From contig NC_052123.1 of assembly GCF_012273895.1 (NCBI RefSeq), positions 4,785,482-4,849,481 on the forward strand: DNA of 64,000 nt. Reading direction: 5' to 3'. The notes beneath the pieces were generated by a model. It was given only the letters and a program-made list of their open reading frames with translations. It did not search any database and was not told the origin of the DNA. A program made the position numbers and the translations under genes. Of this stretch, positions 41,601-45,611 are shown one piece after another; within the stretch, counting starts at the first letter, position 1, and each line of letters begins with the position of its first letter. This stretch comes from Zerene cesonia. Its lineage: Eukaryota; Arthropoda; Insecta; Lepidoptera; Pieridae.

Positions 41601-44512
41601 TATTTTGTTTGAATCGTGTTTTTATAGACATGCTTTTTATATAAATAGCAAAGTGAATAATCCACTGCCTGCCTTGCTAAGAGACTGAATTTTCTGAAAC
41701 GGATTCGGATGAAATGTTCACGGTCGTTGGCGATCGCTTACCACCAAGCGAACCACCAGCTCAGCCCGCTCACGGCATAAAAAAGCTTCTTACATATTTA
41801 GACCTTATATTTTTGCCGTATATACTATTTTAATAGCAAGTCCGATGGAAACTTGACAAGTTACAAAGTGGGACAGCACTCCATATATTTCTTTGTTGTA
41901 CTTTTGTGGCCGTGACCGGCGGAGTGACGAAAATACGTGACAGGGCTGCCACTGCTGGGAAAATGGGCAAGTTGCGAGTGGATCAGCCCTAAGTGACATT
42001 TTTATTGGAACGTGTTTTGCTAATTGTGTATTAAAGCATGGAAATGTAAAATGTGAGAGAAAAAAGGTAATGAAAGTACTTATTATTTGAGTACTATTAT
42101 ATTATATACTAGCTTTTGTCCGCGGCTTAATACGCGTTATTATACATATAAACCTCATGAATCACTCCATCTATTAAAAAAACACCCATCCGTAGTTTGG
42201 GACACAGAAAGCGACTTCGTTTTATACCATATAGTGATCATTTTTAATCACATCACAAACAACTCTTGAGGTTAAATACAAACAAACAAACAATTTTACT
42301 ATACTACTATGTAATTAGATTACTGAGAAATGCTAGTATTTATTCAATTTGCTCATTTGAACTTTTCAAGTCAGACAATCGATAAACTAACAACACTATA
42401 ACCGTCACATCGTCTATCTACACTTTATGCACTTACAAATTTAATCCATCGACAATACTAGTGTTGTGCGACATCGATAGCTCCGCGTCGATTGTTTACA
42501 AATTGAAATTGAAAACTTGTTTAATTAATGACGGAACCAATTAGTGATGGGAAGCCAATTATCGACAAAATTGTTATTATGCCCTGTTACTTATGGTTGA
42601 GGTTATGAGGTGGTTTCGAGTTGATCCAGGGATGGTATTTGCTATTCCGCTATTCAATGTTTAATTTCAGTTAAAATTAACACAGGCGTTTCCAATAAAC
42701 GAATCAATAGATTTGGGATCGAATCATGGTAAATGTAAACTGAAATTTCCGTTTGGAAATTCCGTTTCCTTTACATAAGTTAAATTTAAAAACAGCACGC
42801 TTATAAGCTGTACTCTCAAATACTGCTGTAGCTCTGAAATGAACGCATAGATTTTGATGCTTTCTTGTTTAGAGGTGTCGTATGATTGGACATGATTCCC
42901 TTTTGACATTTCATTTCCTATCGAGTTGCCTGTCAGAAACTGCTGTGATGCAATAAGACCTTTTCGTATTTTTTGTTGTATTTAAATACTTTGTATTATA
43001 TTTGCACAACAATGAAAAGAAGGATTTTTTTTTGTCACAATCGGCAATGGAGCTGGTGGGATGCCTGATGGTAAGCGCTACCACTGACCATGAACATTTA
43101 GAGAGGCATAAGGTCCATTGCAGACCTTACGCCTCTACAAATGGACTTTTTAGAAGGGCTAAGAAAGGATTGGATTGCATTGGTAAGGAAAAGGATAAGG
43201 GCCTCCGGATCATAAATAAATAAATGTTTGAAACTAACACAAGGTTTAACCAAACTAATCACGAAATTCAAAGATATCGACTATATCGATGTTCTCATTT
43301 TTCACCGATTTCAAAAAAGGTTATCAACTCCATTGTATTATTCCAGTCCGGACAAGTTTAACGGGCTTAGTTTTGAATAGAAAGATAGAACGAAAAACAT
43401 TTATTACGACACAGACATACACACACAACAGATCATAATAATAGTTATTGGCTAATAATTTTTATTAACTTTTGTAAACAAATTATGCAAATAAATTATT
43501 ATTACAATTCAATCCATTAGCACAGTAGATGTTTAAATGAAACAATGGTTTGTTTACCATTTGTGGCTATACACTAGCTAACAATAGACCCTGATTTGGC
43601 AGCAAAGCTGTAGAGGAATCAACGACATTGTTGCATCAAATAGTGCAAATAATTTTGACATTTTTGTATTAACTCATGAATATCGCAAGTGATTTAGAAA
43701 TCAATATGATTGTAGTATTTTCTTGTGTTTGTTTACGCGAGTATTGTACATGTAGAAATTAAAAAGTTTTTAACGGATTTTAAACGCGATTTATTCATTA
43801 TATTATTTACCCGACGTTTCGAACACTTTGCGAGGTCCCGGGGAGATTGTAAAATGACGCTCGCTGTAAAGTGTTCGAAACGTCGGGTTAATAATATAAT
43901 GAATAAATCGCGTTTAAAATCTGTATAAAAGTTTTTATTTCTAAATCAATATGATTGATAGAAATGATGTTATTTGAAGTCGATAATTACTGGACCGGTT
44001 TTGAAATTTTACAAGTGGAATGATACATATTGTTGTTTATTTTATATTTTCTTGTTGTTTAAAGTAGATACTAATGGTAAACCACTAACTATAAGTAGTT
44101 TTTTTTTAATATACATAGAGAAAAGCATATTTATAAAATTTTGATTACTTGCCGGCGTGTCTTAACTTAATATTCATGCTACTTTCATCCCCTGTTCTAT
44201 CCCCTTGGGGGTAGAATTTACCAAAATCCTTTCTTAGATGATGCCTACATCTTAGTAGCTATCTGCATGCCAAATTTCAGCCCAACCGATCCAGTAGTTT
44301 GATAGGCTTTGATAGACCAGACAGTTTTAACGTGTATTTGAAGATAACAATACCTCTGTCTCCCTTCATCTCCTGGTTGCCTCTGTACCACACAATCTTG
44401 GCAGCTGGCTTCGCGTTCTGAACTTGGCACTCCAGCACGACGTCTTCTCCCTCTTTGACCTCCAGCTTCGAATTGTGGGGGTGGTTCACGATTTCCACGG
44501 CATTTGGGGGCG
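486..44512 (-). CDS. sns: Partial nephrin-family Ig adhesion receptor gene (Sns/Hibris-like), seven internal exons
   Basis: Seven exons join in phase with no stop into 314 residues. They form three Ig-like domains: residues 1-118 (Cys29, Trp42, Cys95), 119-215 (Cys144, Trp157, Cys194) and 216-314 (Cys238, Trp251, Cys294). Every intron is GT-AG; intron sizes in transcript order are 6675, 4875, 8508, 18714, 3454 and 859 bp. Runs such as CRSRGGNPPAQLIWYKNG, GPSEARVGDPVPLTC, VISPEGGW and NAQLTENVVATHTINVL are what I remember of insect Sns/Hibris, the invertebrate nephrins. Family knowledge: these type I membrane proteins bind Kirre/Roughest on opposing cells in myoblast fusion, nephrocyte diaphragms and eye or axon patterning. 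No start codon, signal peptide, membrane segment or tail is in the window, so both ends are missing. Whether it is the sns or the hbs orthologue cannot be decided by eye; lepidopteran annotations may call it nephrin or syg-2-like. Confidence 0.85.
618..1476 (-). other. Intron between exons 6 and 7
   Basis: 859 bp, AT-rich, with one HLE-1 copy at 1193-1410. The rest (618-1190) shows nothing recognisable apart from short direct repeats of a tataaaa-type motif. Confidence 0.85.
1193..1409 (+). mobile_element. HLE-1 copy
   Basis: Near full length, with a doubled TCCTACTA start and the end GCGGGGCGCAGCTAG. It lies in the short intron between exons 6 and 7. Confidence 0.75.
1477..1644 (-). CDS. 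sns: Exon 6 of 7: first part of Ig domain C (residues 215-270)
   Basis: The exon is 168 nt, phase 1 to phase 1; acceptor ctcttccag, donor CCTGAAG|gtgggt. It reads FAPAHVTISGPSEARVGDPV then PLTCSTAPSNPAAEVKWLVS and GKHHREASNRTVISPE. Cys238 and Trp251 are the Ig core residues. N263-R-T265 is an N-glycosylation sequon. The APSNPAAE(V/I)KW and (V/I)SPEGGW blocks (the latter across the junction with the next exon) match my memory of the conserved Sns/Hibris domain. Only 859 bp separate it from the next exon, the shortest intron here, and that intron holds one HLE-1 copy. Confidence 0.93.
1890..1998 (+). mobile_element. S1 SINE, 3' fragment
   Basis: GACATGTGACATCTGCCAACT, GGCCAGCGTAGTAGACGATG and GGTAGCCTGTGTCATTACAG. 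Strongly diverged. Confidence 0.45.
2323..2506 (+). mobile_element. S3 repeat, partial
   Basis: GGTCGCCTGATGGTAATGG, CTTTCCACTCACCAAACGAAAC and GAGCTGGCCCAATTCGTGATG. Confidence 0.5.
3212..3397 (+). mobile_element. HLE-2 copy
   Basis: Family description: starts TCATTACATAGTATAAAAC, has CTTTCTCTGTCCCTATGTCC and TATGCTTAAATCTTTAAAAC blocks, and ends ACGCGTGCGAAGCCGCGGGC AAAAGCTAG. It shares the TC...CTAG architecture with HLE-1 but not its middle. This copy has a decayed CTAG (CTAC). Confidence 0.65.
4164..4331 (+). mobile_element. HLE-5 copy
   Basis: Family description: TCTATACTAATATTATA start, GCTGAAGAGTTTGTTTG block, GATAGCCCATTTATTGAGG block, and GCGAAGCCGGGGCGGACCGC TAG|T end. This copy is intact at both ends. 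Confidence 0.65.
4347..4463 (-). mobile_element. S3 repeat, partial
   Basis: TGGAGCCGGAGGCCCGTTTTC and GCGCATTCGCAGAGGCACTAA. It lies directly after an HLE-5 copy. Confidence 0.45.
4863..5036 (-). mobile_element. S1 SINE, 3' half, reverse
   Basis: Reads GATGATGATC at the left edge, then ACCACGCTGGCCAAGTGCGG, then CGAGCAGTGGTGATGTTA. It ends about 60 bp before the exon 5 donor. Confidence 0.6.
5099..5235 (-). CDS. sns: Exon 5 of 7: second half of Ig domain B (residues 170-214)
   Basis: The exon is 137 nt, phase 2 in and phase 1 out; acceptor ttttttacag, donor GTACTAT|gtaagt. It reads TSGRMSENALSFKADASDNK then ARYTCEAKNIMISNTLKAEI and DLTVL. D-N-K-A-R-Y-x-C carries the second core cysteine (Cys194) and the usual aromatic two residues before it. 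The donor context (CTAT|gtaagt) is nearly the same as in exon 3, because both end a domain with a VL(Y/F) linker. The 18.7 kb intron in front of it is the longest complete intron in the window. An S1 SINE relic lies just downstream (4863-5036). Confidence 0.92.
6090..6297 (+). mobile_element. S2 SINE, diverged full length
   Basis: Family description: tRNA-like head (CACAGTGGTTAACGCGTGAG and B-box GGGTTCGATTCC), a body with CAGGACACAGAAGGCTGATC and AAAATCGATCAGTGAAAC, and the end GGGACTTCACTTT. In this copy the B-box reads GGGATCGATAGC. Confidence 0.6.
6697..6801 (+). mobile_element. HLE-5 fragment
   Basis: GAGCTGAAGAGTCTGTTTATT to TTAGTTCATTTATCCAAGA; the 3' end is missing. Confidence 0.4.
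7602..7633 (+). repeat. (TC)n microsatellite
   Basis: TC repeat with one CC interruption. Confidence 0.9.
7742..7945 (+). mobile_element. HLE-1 copy
   Basis: Start is tripled (TCCTACTAG, TCCTACTAA, TCCTAATAA). The end is decayed to GGGGAGCAGCTTG, so the terminal CTAG is lost. Confidence 0.7.
8216..8283 (-). mobile_element. S1 SINE head fragment, reverse
   Basis: GCACGCTCGTCTGGTCTCGAA and CACTGAGCCACCAC are the reverse of the B- and A-box regions. Confidence 0.5.
8616..8812 (-). mobile_element. HLE-2 copy
   Basis: Well preserved: CTAGTTCTTGCCCGCGGCTT start as seen on the plus strand, end ACTATGTAGTGATGA. Confidence 0.7.
9555..9711 (-). mobile_element. HLE-1 copy, internally deleted
   Basis: Begins CTAGCTGCGCACCGCGG as seen on the plus strand. 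About 40 bp (the GTAGTTTTTGCG to CACATCC part) are missing before ACTTTCGCATTTATAATA. Confidence 0.7.
9733..10036 (+). mobile_element. S1 SINE, full length
   Basis: Family description: a tRNA-like head with A-box-like GTCTCAGTGGTGA and B-box GGGTTCGAGACC, a body with CATCACCACTGCTCGAAACG GTG and CATGTGACATCTGCCAACCC, and a GATGATGATG tail. The S1 body and tail dominate the window; RNA polymerase III transcription is inferred from the boxes. Confidence 0.7.
11202..11308 (+). mobile_element. S1 SINE head fragment
   Basis: TTACTCGGACTTGAAGCG and GGGTTCGAGACCGGAGGAGC are present. It is joined within ~25 bp to an S3 fragment (11325-11390). Confidence 0.5.
11748..11955 (+). mobile_element. HLE-4 copy
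   Basis: Family description: TCACGGTAATATTATAAATG start, GTCCGGCAATCACGCTGAAA block, and GGGCGGAGCCGGGACGAGCG TCTAG|T end. Again TC...CTAG with a GC-rich hairpin before the end. Confidence 0.6.
12864..13034 (-). mobile_element. HLE-3 copy
   Basis: Family description: CTAGCTGCACGCCCCGGCTCC GCCCGG end, a GAGTTGGATCAAACTGCA block and a GGAGTCCATCG...GACAAACA block. It ends in TA-rich sequence and runs straight into an S1 SINE 3' half. Confidence 0.6.
13034..13155 (+). mobile_element. S1 SINE, 3' half
   Basis: From GACATGTTATATCTGCCAAC to GGGCTGATGATGATGATGAT. It abuts HLE-3 (12864-13034). Confidence 0.6.
13215..13238 (+). repeat. (GT)n microsatellite
   Basis: About 12 GT units, 60 bp after an S1 tail. 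Confidence 0.9.
13454..13649 (-). mobile_element. HLE-1 copy
   Basis: Full set of family blocks from CTAGCTGCGCCCAGCGG to TTTATAATATTAGTGGGA. Confidence 0.75.
14013..14217 (+). mobile_element. S2 SINE, full length with 10-bp duplication
   Basis: Head CCTCCTTGGCACAGTGGTTA, B-box GGGTTCAATTCC, end GGGACTTCACTTA. GTGTTCTATG occurs at 14003-14012 and again at 14218-14227, the expected target duplication of a retroposed SINE. Confidence 0.75.
14845..14945 (-). mobile_element. S4 relic without the tRNA-like part
   Basis: GAAAGAGTAGAAGAAATTCGA, then TTTCTATTATTTCAAAATTTC TC and AAAGCAATTTAATGCTATAG, in reverse order relative to the 45.6 kb copy. A still smaller relic with TCTATTCTTTCAAAATCTCTC is at about 8845-8905. 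Confidence 0.5.
14952..15172 (-). mobile_element. S3 repeat
   Basis: Family description (plus-strand reading of a reverse copy): GTGTTTCGTACGGTGAGTGG, CCTTTTCCCTTTCC, CTGCGAATGTTCATGGGCGG, then TGGTGAACGCTTACCATCAG and CGAACCACCAGCTCAG. It resembles an abundant lepidopteran SINE or LINE tail; the exact class is not resolved. Confidence 0.55.
15450..15662 (-). mobile_element. HLE-6 copy
   Basis: Family description: CTAGCTGTTGCCCGC end, a block with CCCTTGGGGGTAGAATTTAT, then TCAAAATCCTTTCTTAGCGG ATGCCTA, and a (TTAG/TCAG)TCAGTCAG-like tail. This copy starts CTAGGTGTTACCCGCG. Confidence 0.6.
16378..16612 (-). mobile_element. HLE-7 copy (single)
   Basis: CTAGCTTTCCGCCCGCGGCTT CG start, GGTTTAGGCGTGAAAGCGTAA then a (CAGA)n run and CATTTATAATATTAGTAGAGA. 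It has the same terminal layout as HLE-1 but different middle blocks. Confidence 0.55.
16557..16582 (+). repeat. (ACAG)n microsatellite
   Basis: About six units, part of the HLE-7 copy. Confidence 0.9.
16730..16915 (-). mobile_element. HLE-3 copy
   Basis: Starts CTAGCTGCACGTCCCGGCTC and ends TTGATATATAATAAGATAA; near full length. Confidence 0.6.
17371..17550 (-). mobile_element. HLE-4 copy
   Basis: CTAGACGTTCGTCTTGGCTC CGCCCGGATG start; ATTGACGGACAAACAATCAAA near the other end. Confidence 0.6.
17611..17757 (+). mobile_element. HLE-5 copy
   Basis: TCTAATGTTATAAATTGAAG start, GGGCGAAGCCGGGTGTATCG end; internally shortened. A LINE relic abuts it on the left. Confidence 0.55.
18179..18402 (+). 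mobile_element. HLE-8 copy (single)
   Basis: TCTATATATATATAAAAG start, a GTTGAAATTTGGTACAGAG block, and an end with CCGCGGGCGGAATGCTAG|T. A related decayed piece follows at about 18405-18560. Confidence 0.5.
18786..18950 (+). mobile_element. S1 SINE, internally deleted
   Basis: GGGGTTCGAGACCGGGCAAGC head. The body jumps from the GTGAAGGAAATCATC block directly to a GATGATGATG tail. Confidence 0.6.
19646..19928 (+). mobile_element. S1 SINE, near full length
   Basis: Head GTGGCTCGGTGGTGGGGAAC, B-box GGAGTTCGAGATC and body intact. The GAT tail is lost. Confidence 0.7.
20099..20240 (+). mobile_element. S2 SINE, diverged
   Basis: CAGTGGTTAGACCCGAGGGG, GGATTCGATTCGTGG and AAAATCGATCAGTGAAAA blocks. 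An HLE-1 copy begins 28 bp further on. Confidence 0.6.
20268..20464 (+). mobile_element. HLE-1 copy
   Basis: Starts TCCTACTAACATT; the end has decayed to GGGGCACAGTTAG. A 132-codon open frame at 20442 begins inside this repeat, which argues against it being a gene. Confidence 0.7.
21785..21970 (+). mobile_element. HLE-6 copy, decayed
   Basis: GATCGATCGGGCTGAAATTTG and GCATGCGAAGCTGCGGGCAA CAGCTAG are clear; the middle is shortened. Confidence 0.5.
23612..23644 (+). repeat. (GA)n microsatellite
   Basis: About 16 units with one AA interruption. Confidence 0.9.
23757..23885 (-). mobile_element. HLE-9 relic next to exon 4
   Basis: Diverged GATGTTAGCAGACTCTCAG and TAGTCGTTTCGCAGGAG blocks followed by GTGACAAGGGAAATTATTA. 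It ends 65 bp from the exon 4 donor. Confidence 0.5.
23950..24103 (-). CDS. sns: Exon 4 of 7: first half of Ig domain B (residues 118-169)
   Basis: The exon is 154 nt, phase 1 in and phase 2 out; acceptor cctctttcag, donor GCCTACAG|gttagt. It reads YPPGAPYIEGYAEGETVRRG then QSLELVCRSRGGNPPAQLIW and YKNGEQIRMAYR. Cys144 and Trp157 are the B- and C-strand core residues. The CRSRGGNPPAQLIWYKNG stretch is the best family marker in the window and is shared, as I recall, with Drosophila Sns and Hibris. It is GC-richer than the surrounding intron, as expected for coding sequence here. An HLE-9 relic lies about 65 bp downstream of the donor (23757-23885). Confidence 0.93.
24196..24299 (+). mobile_element. 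HLE-2 3' fragment
   Basis: Contains the GAGTGATTCAAGAGG and ACGCGTGCGAAGTCACGGG blocks only. It lies about 90 bp upstream of the exon 4 acceptor. Confidence 0.6.
24838..25003 (-). mobile_element. HLE-6 copy
   Basis: CTAGCTGTTGCCCGCAGGTT start and the CTTTCTTAGCGGATGCCTAT block. Truncated after GTGCAGTGGTTTG. Confidence 0.6.
25250..25441 (-). mobile_element. HLE-1 copy
   Basis: The terminal CTAG reads CCAG here. The other end is ATATTAGTAGGATAGGAT, i.e. a doubled 5' terminus. Confidence 0.7.
26376..26565 (-). mobile_element. HLE-2 copy
   Basis: CTAGCTTTTGGCCGCGGCTT to TTTATACTATGTAGTAAT, near full length. Confidence 0.7.
26637..26842 (-). mobile_element. HLE-10 or retroelement tail (single)
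   Basis: CTAGTAAACCCGGCTAACTC start, CCGAGACCTTTCCAACGAATG and CGTGCGTTCTGGAGTTATAG blocks, end GACTTATTTATATAGTAAA. The class is uncertain. Confidence 0.4.
27724..28210 (+). mobile_element. S1 SINE interrupted by an S2 SINE
   Basis: Head GTTGGCTCAGTGGTAAACAC and body to 27900, then the S2 insert, then the remaining S1 body (CTACCAACCCGCACTTTGTC) from 28107. Relative order shows S2 moved after S1. Confidence 0.7.
27901..28106 (+). mobile_element. S2 SINE nested in S1, 15-bp duplication
   Basis: Head CCTCCTTGGTACAGTGGTTA, B-box GGGTTCGATTCC, end GGGACTTCACTTT. AAGGATCAAAGGTTG is present at 27886-27900 and 28107-28121. The best preserved S2 copy here. Confidence 0.85.
28530..28640 (+). mobile_element. 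S1 SINE, truncated
   Basis: GTGGTAGCTCAGTGGTGAGG and GATTCGAGACCAGGCGAGTG boxes, then only part of the body. Confidence 0.55.
28792..29013 (+). mobile_element. HLE-1 copy
   Basis: Start TCCCATCCCACTAATATT, end GGAGCGCAGCTAG. It carries a short internal duplication around ATAGCTGTAGGTAGACAGCTG. Confidence 0.7.
31581..31777 (+). mobile_element. HLE-2 copy
   Basis: Starts TCATGACATATAAAACAAG; ends GCCGCAAGCAAAAACTAG|T with the terminal CTAG kept. Confidence 0.7.
32395..32577 (-). mobile_element. HLE-2 copy next to exon 3
   Basis: TAGCTTTTGCTCGTGGCTTC to TTTTATACTATATTGTGA. Its edge is about 35 bp past the exon 3 splice donor. Confidence 0.7.
32612..32727 (-). CDS. sns: Exon 3 of 7: end of Ig domain A (residues 80-117 and first base of 118)
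   Basis: The exon is 116 nt, phase 2 in and phase 1 out, with acceptor gtctacag and donor GTGCTAT|gtaagt. It encodes VHFKATSEDDYADFTCEARH, carrying the typical D-x-A-x-F-x-C motif with the second Ig cysteine at residue 95, then EALQRDSPMRSTIQLSVL, the G strand and linker. It completes domain A, so this one Ig domain is spread over three exons and about 11.9 kb. The frame is open for a few codons on each side of the exon, but the splice sites define the boundaries. An HLE-2 copy ends about 35 bp past the donor and an S1 SINE starts about 57 bp upstream of the acceptor, so the exon sits between two mobile elements. Confidence 0.9.
32784..33063 (+). mobile_element. S1 SINE 57 bp upstream of exon 3
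   Basis: Head GTGTCTCAGTGGTGAGAACC, B-box GGGTTCGAGACC, tail GGGCTGATGATGATA. It has an internal A10 run (32941-32950). Confidence 0.7.
33111..33131 (+). repeat. (GA)-rich microsatellite
   Basis: Two short GAGAGA runs separated by AAA. Confidence 0.7.
37370..37523 (-). mobile_element. S3 repeat, partial
   Basis: CTGCAAATGTTCTTAGGCGG, then TGGTGATCGCTTACCATCAG and CGAACCACCAGCTCCAG. It lies 80 bp beyond the exon 2 donor. Confidence 0.55.
37603..37678 (-). CDS. sns: Exon 2 of 7: middle of Ig domain A (residues 54-79)
   Basis: A short 76-nt exon, entered in phase 1 and left in phase 2 (TCA AG|gtaatc), behind the acceptor ttttttcacag. It translates as VANEDIREVESANGNPKAVR followed by YTTISR, the D-E strand region of the domain. 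It was found because the preceding exon ends GDR plus one base and the following exon begins with a base that completes AG|G. It has no cysteine of its own, as expected between the two Ig cysteines. It starts about 155 bp from an S3 repeat fragment (37370-37523). Alone it would be unconvincing; support comes from phase fit on both sides and from the finished domain. Confidence 0.85.
38318..38457 (+). mobile_element. HLE-2 copy, 3' truncated
   Basis: Starts TCATTACATAGTATAAAAC and stops at TTATATGTATAACAT, lacking the hairpin and CTAG end. Confidence 0.65.
39031..39198 (+). mobile_element. HLE-5 copy
   Basis: Well preserved: TCTATACTAATATTATCAAG to GGCGGACCGCTAG|T. A terminal fragment of the same family in the opposite direction lies at 38931-38980. 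Confidence 0.65.
39725..39923 (-). mobile_element. HLE-1 copy
   Basis: The family blocks end at ATTTATAATATTTGTAGGAC, directly followed by a 5'-truncated S2 SINE. Confidence 0.7.
39938..40087 (+). mobile_element. S2 SINE, 5' truncated
   Basis: Begins at the B-box (GGGTCCTGGGTTCGATGGGG) and runs to GTACGGGACTGCACTTT. It abuts HLE-1 on the left. Confidence 0.65.
40321..40461 (-). mobile_element. S1 SINE, 3' half, reverse
   Basis: CATCAGCTCATGTGTTCCAC, GGCCAAGTGCGGGTTGACAG and GGTTTCCTCACGATGT blocks. Confidence 0.6.
41271..41435 (+). mobile_element. S3 repeat, partial
   Basis: GGTTCGCCTGATGTAAAGTG, CACCACCGCACGTGAACATTC and CTGGGGAGGGTGAGGAAAACG. A reverse fragment of the same family lies at 41709-41775. 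Confidence 0.55.
42109..42239 (-). mobile_element. HLE-2 copy with internal deletions
   Basis: Both ends are present (CTAGCTTTTGTCCGCGGCTT; TTTATACCATATAGTGAT) but about 60 bp are lost in two places. Confidence 0.65.
43053..43210 (+). mobile_element. S3 repeat, partial
   Basis: GCTGGTGGGATGCCTGATGG, GACCATGAACATTTAGAGAGGC and GGATAAGGGCCTCCGG. Confidence 0.5.
43713..43942. mobile_element. FB1: foldback element with 15-bp duplication
   Basis: Left arm 43755-43829 and right arm 43868-43942 are near-perfect inverted copies (GGATTTTAAACGCGATTTAT, CCCGACGTTTCGAACACTTT). The spacer is 38 nt. AAATCAATATGATTG occurs at 43698-43712 and 43943-43957, so this is a recent insertion. The 67-codon open frame across it is an artefact of the palindrome. 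Confidence 0.75.
44147..44325 (-). mobile_element. HLE-6 copy next to exon 1
   Basis: Begins CTTGCCGGCGTGTCTTAAC (terminal CTAG lost) and ends near GATAGACCAGACAG, about 29 bp past the exon 1 splice donor at 44354. Confidence 0.6.
44354..44512 (-). CDS. sns: Exon 1 of 7 in window: first half of Ig domain A (residues 1-53)
   Basis: The exon is 159 nt, entered in phase 1 and left in phase 1. The acceptor is a pyrimidine run ending tttctttcag and the donor is GACAGAG|gtattg. The first codon takes one base from an unseen upstream exon (xCG: Ala, Pro, Ser or Thr). The translation has PPNAVEIVNHP, then VKEGEDVVLECQVQNAKP with the first Ig cysteine at residue 29, then AAKIVWYRGNQEM with the core Trp at 42. 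This is the A-to-C' strand half of an Ig fold. Open reading continues past the donor for about 25 codons, but that part is repeat sequence and not coding. An HLE-6 copy ends about 29 bp beyond the donor. The upstream partner exon was not found. Confidence 0.9.
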
Positions 44513-44651
44513 CTGAAAGAAATAAAATTGGTTAATATATTATACATCTATAGAGGTAAATGAATCTTTATTGGCTCAAGGGACGATTTCAAAATTTTTG
44601 TTGAAGTTTACAGAACATTTAAGTATCGCACAACTAAAAATAGGTCATTAA

Positions 44652-44920
44652 TCTATACTAATACGAGTATTATAAAGCTAAATAGTTTGATTGTTTAAAC
44701 GCACTAATCTCGGGAACTAATGGTCCGATTTTAATATCGCTATTTAGCTATAAGACCGCCATTTGTGATATCTCACCTAGGATAAGTCTGAATTTGTAAT
44801 TTTTCCACAGCAAAAAATTTTAAATAAATGAATAAATTCTTTCAGCGTTAGATAGCCCATTTATTGAGTATAGCTATAGGTTATATATGTACCACGGGCA
44901 AAGCCGGGGTAGACCACTAG
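44652..44920 (+). mobile_element. HLE-5 copy split by an insertion
   Basis: Both ends are typical, but about 90 bp of unrelated sequence (roughly 44745-44835) separates the TGGTCCGATT and TTCTTTCAGCGTTAGATAGC blocks. Confidence 0.55.
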
Positions 44921-45611
44921 TAAGATATACGAAGAACTTTTTTAACAAAGAATTTAATAATGGCCGCTCAGATATTTGTAGATATTTGTAGAGCTTTTAT
45001 TATTACGGTACTGGAAATCGTTAAGTACCATCGCAAATTCATTGGAAACAAGTAATTATGTATGTTAACAGGATTACAAATAACTATCATCACAAAAAGA
45101 ATATTTCAATAATCAATGAAATAAAATTCGGTCAAGTGCGAGACGGGGTACGAGCGGCTGAAAATTTGTGACGTAATGACGCCACAGTCTATAGCATAGT
45201 ATATAAAAATAAGTGTAGTGTTTTGGACCCACTGTTATTTTATTTATAAGTAATTCTTAAAGACAAACCTCTATAGTGTAAGCACTGTTTATATATTATT
45301 GCATATGTTGTGTAACACCTTATTGGGCAAATAAAGCAATTTTATTTTATTTTTATTTAAGTGGGTATTTGTAACAAGTTTATCACGATTCGTTTAGCAA
45401 TTCCTGGCAAAACACTAGGGATAATATCGCATAATATTCGTAAGAAATACACTTTTCGTTTCGATTTAAATATTATTTCAAATATAACCTTGCCACTTAA
45501 AACTAAACACTGTTGTTCAAGAAATAAAGTTTTAAGTCCTGCTAGCAATCTTCATTAGCCACGGCTCATATATGTTTAAAAAGCACAATGAACACAAAAT
45601 TATCTTTTAAT

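Larger units (their letters stand above)
37679..44353 (-). other. 6.7 kb intron between exons 1 and 2
   Basis: Contains HLE-2, HLE-5, HLE-1 and HLE-6 copies, an S2 fragment, an S1 relic, S3 relics and the FB1 palindrome at 43713-43942. The motif pairing TAGTG with TCGAT occurs at 40705-40786, 42448-42500 and 42541-42570. Little else is recognisable. Confidence 0.75.

Noticed and set aside
43725..43928. 67-codon plus-strand frame
   Set aside because: It lies across the FB1 palindrome and is explained by it.
44245..44547. 100-codon minus-strand frame over exon 1
   Set aside because: It is a shifted frame over the real exon; only the frame with Cys29 and Trp42 fits the splice phases.
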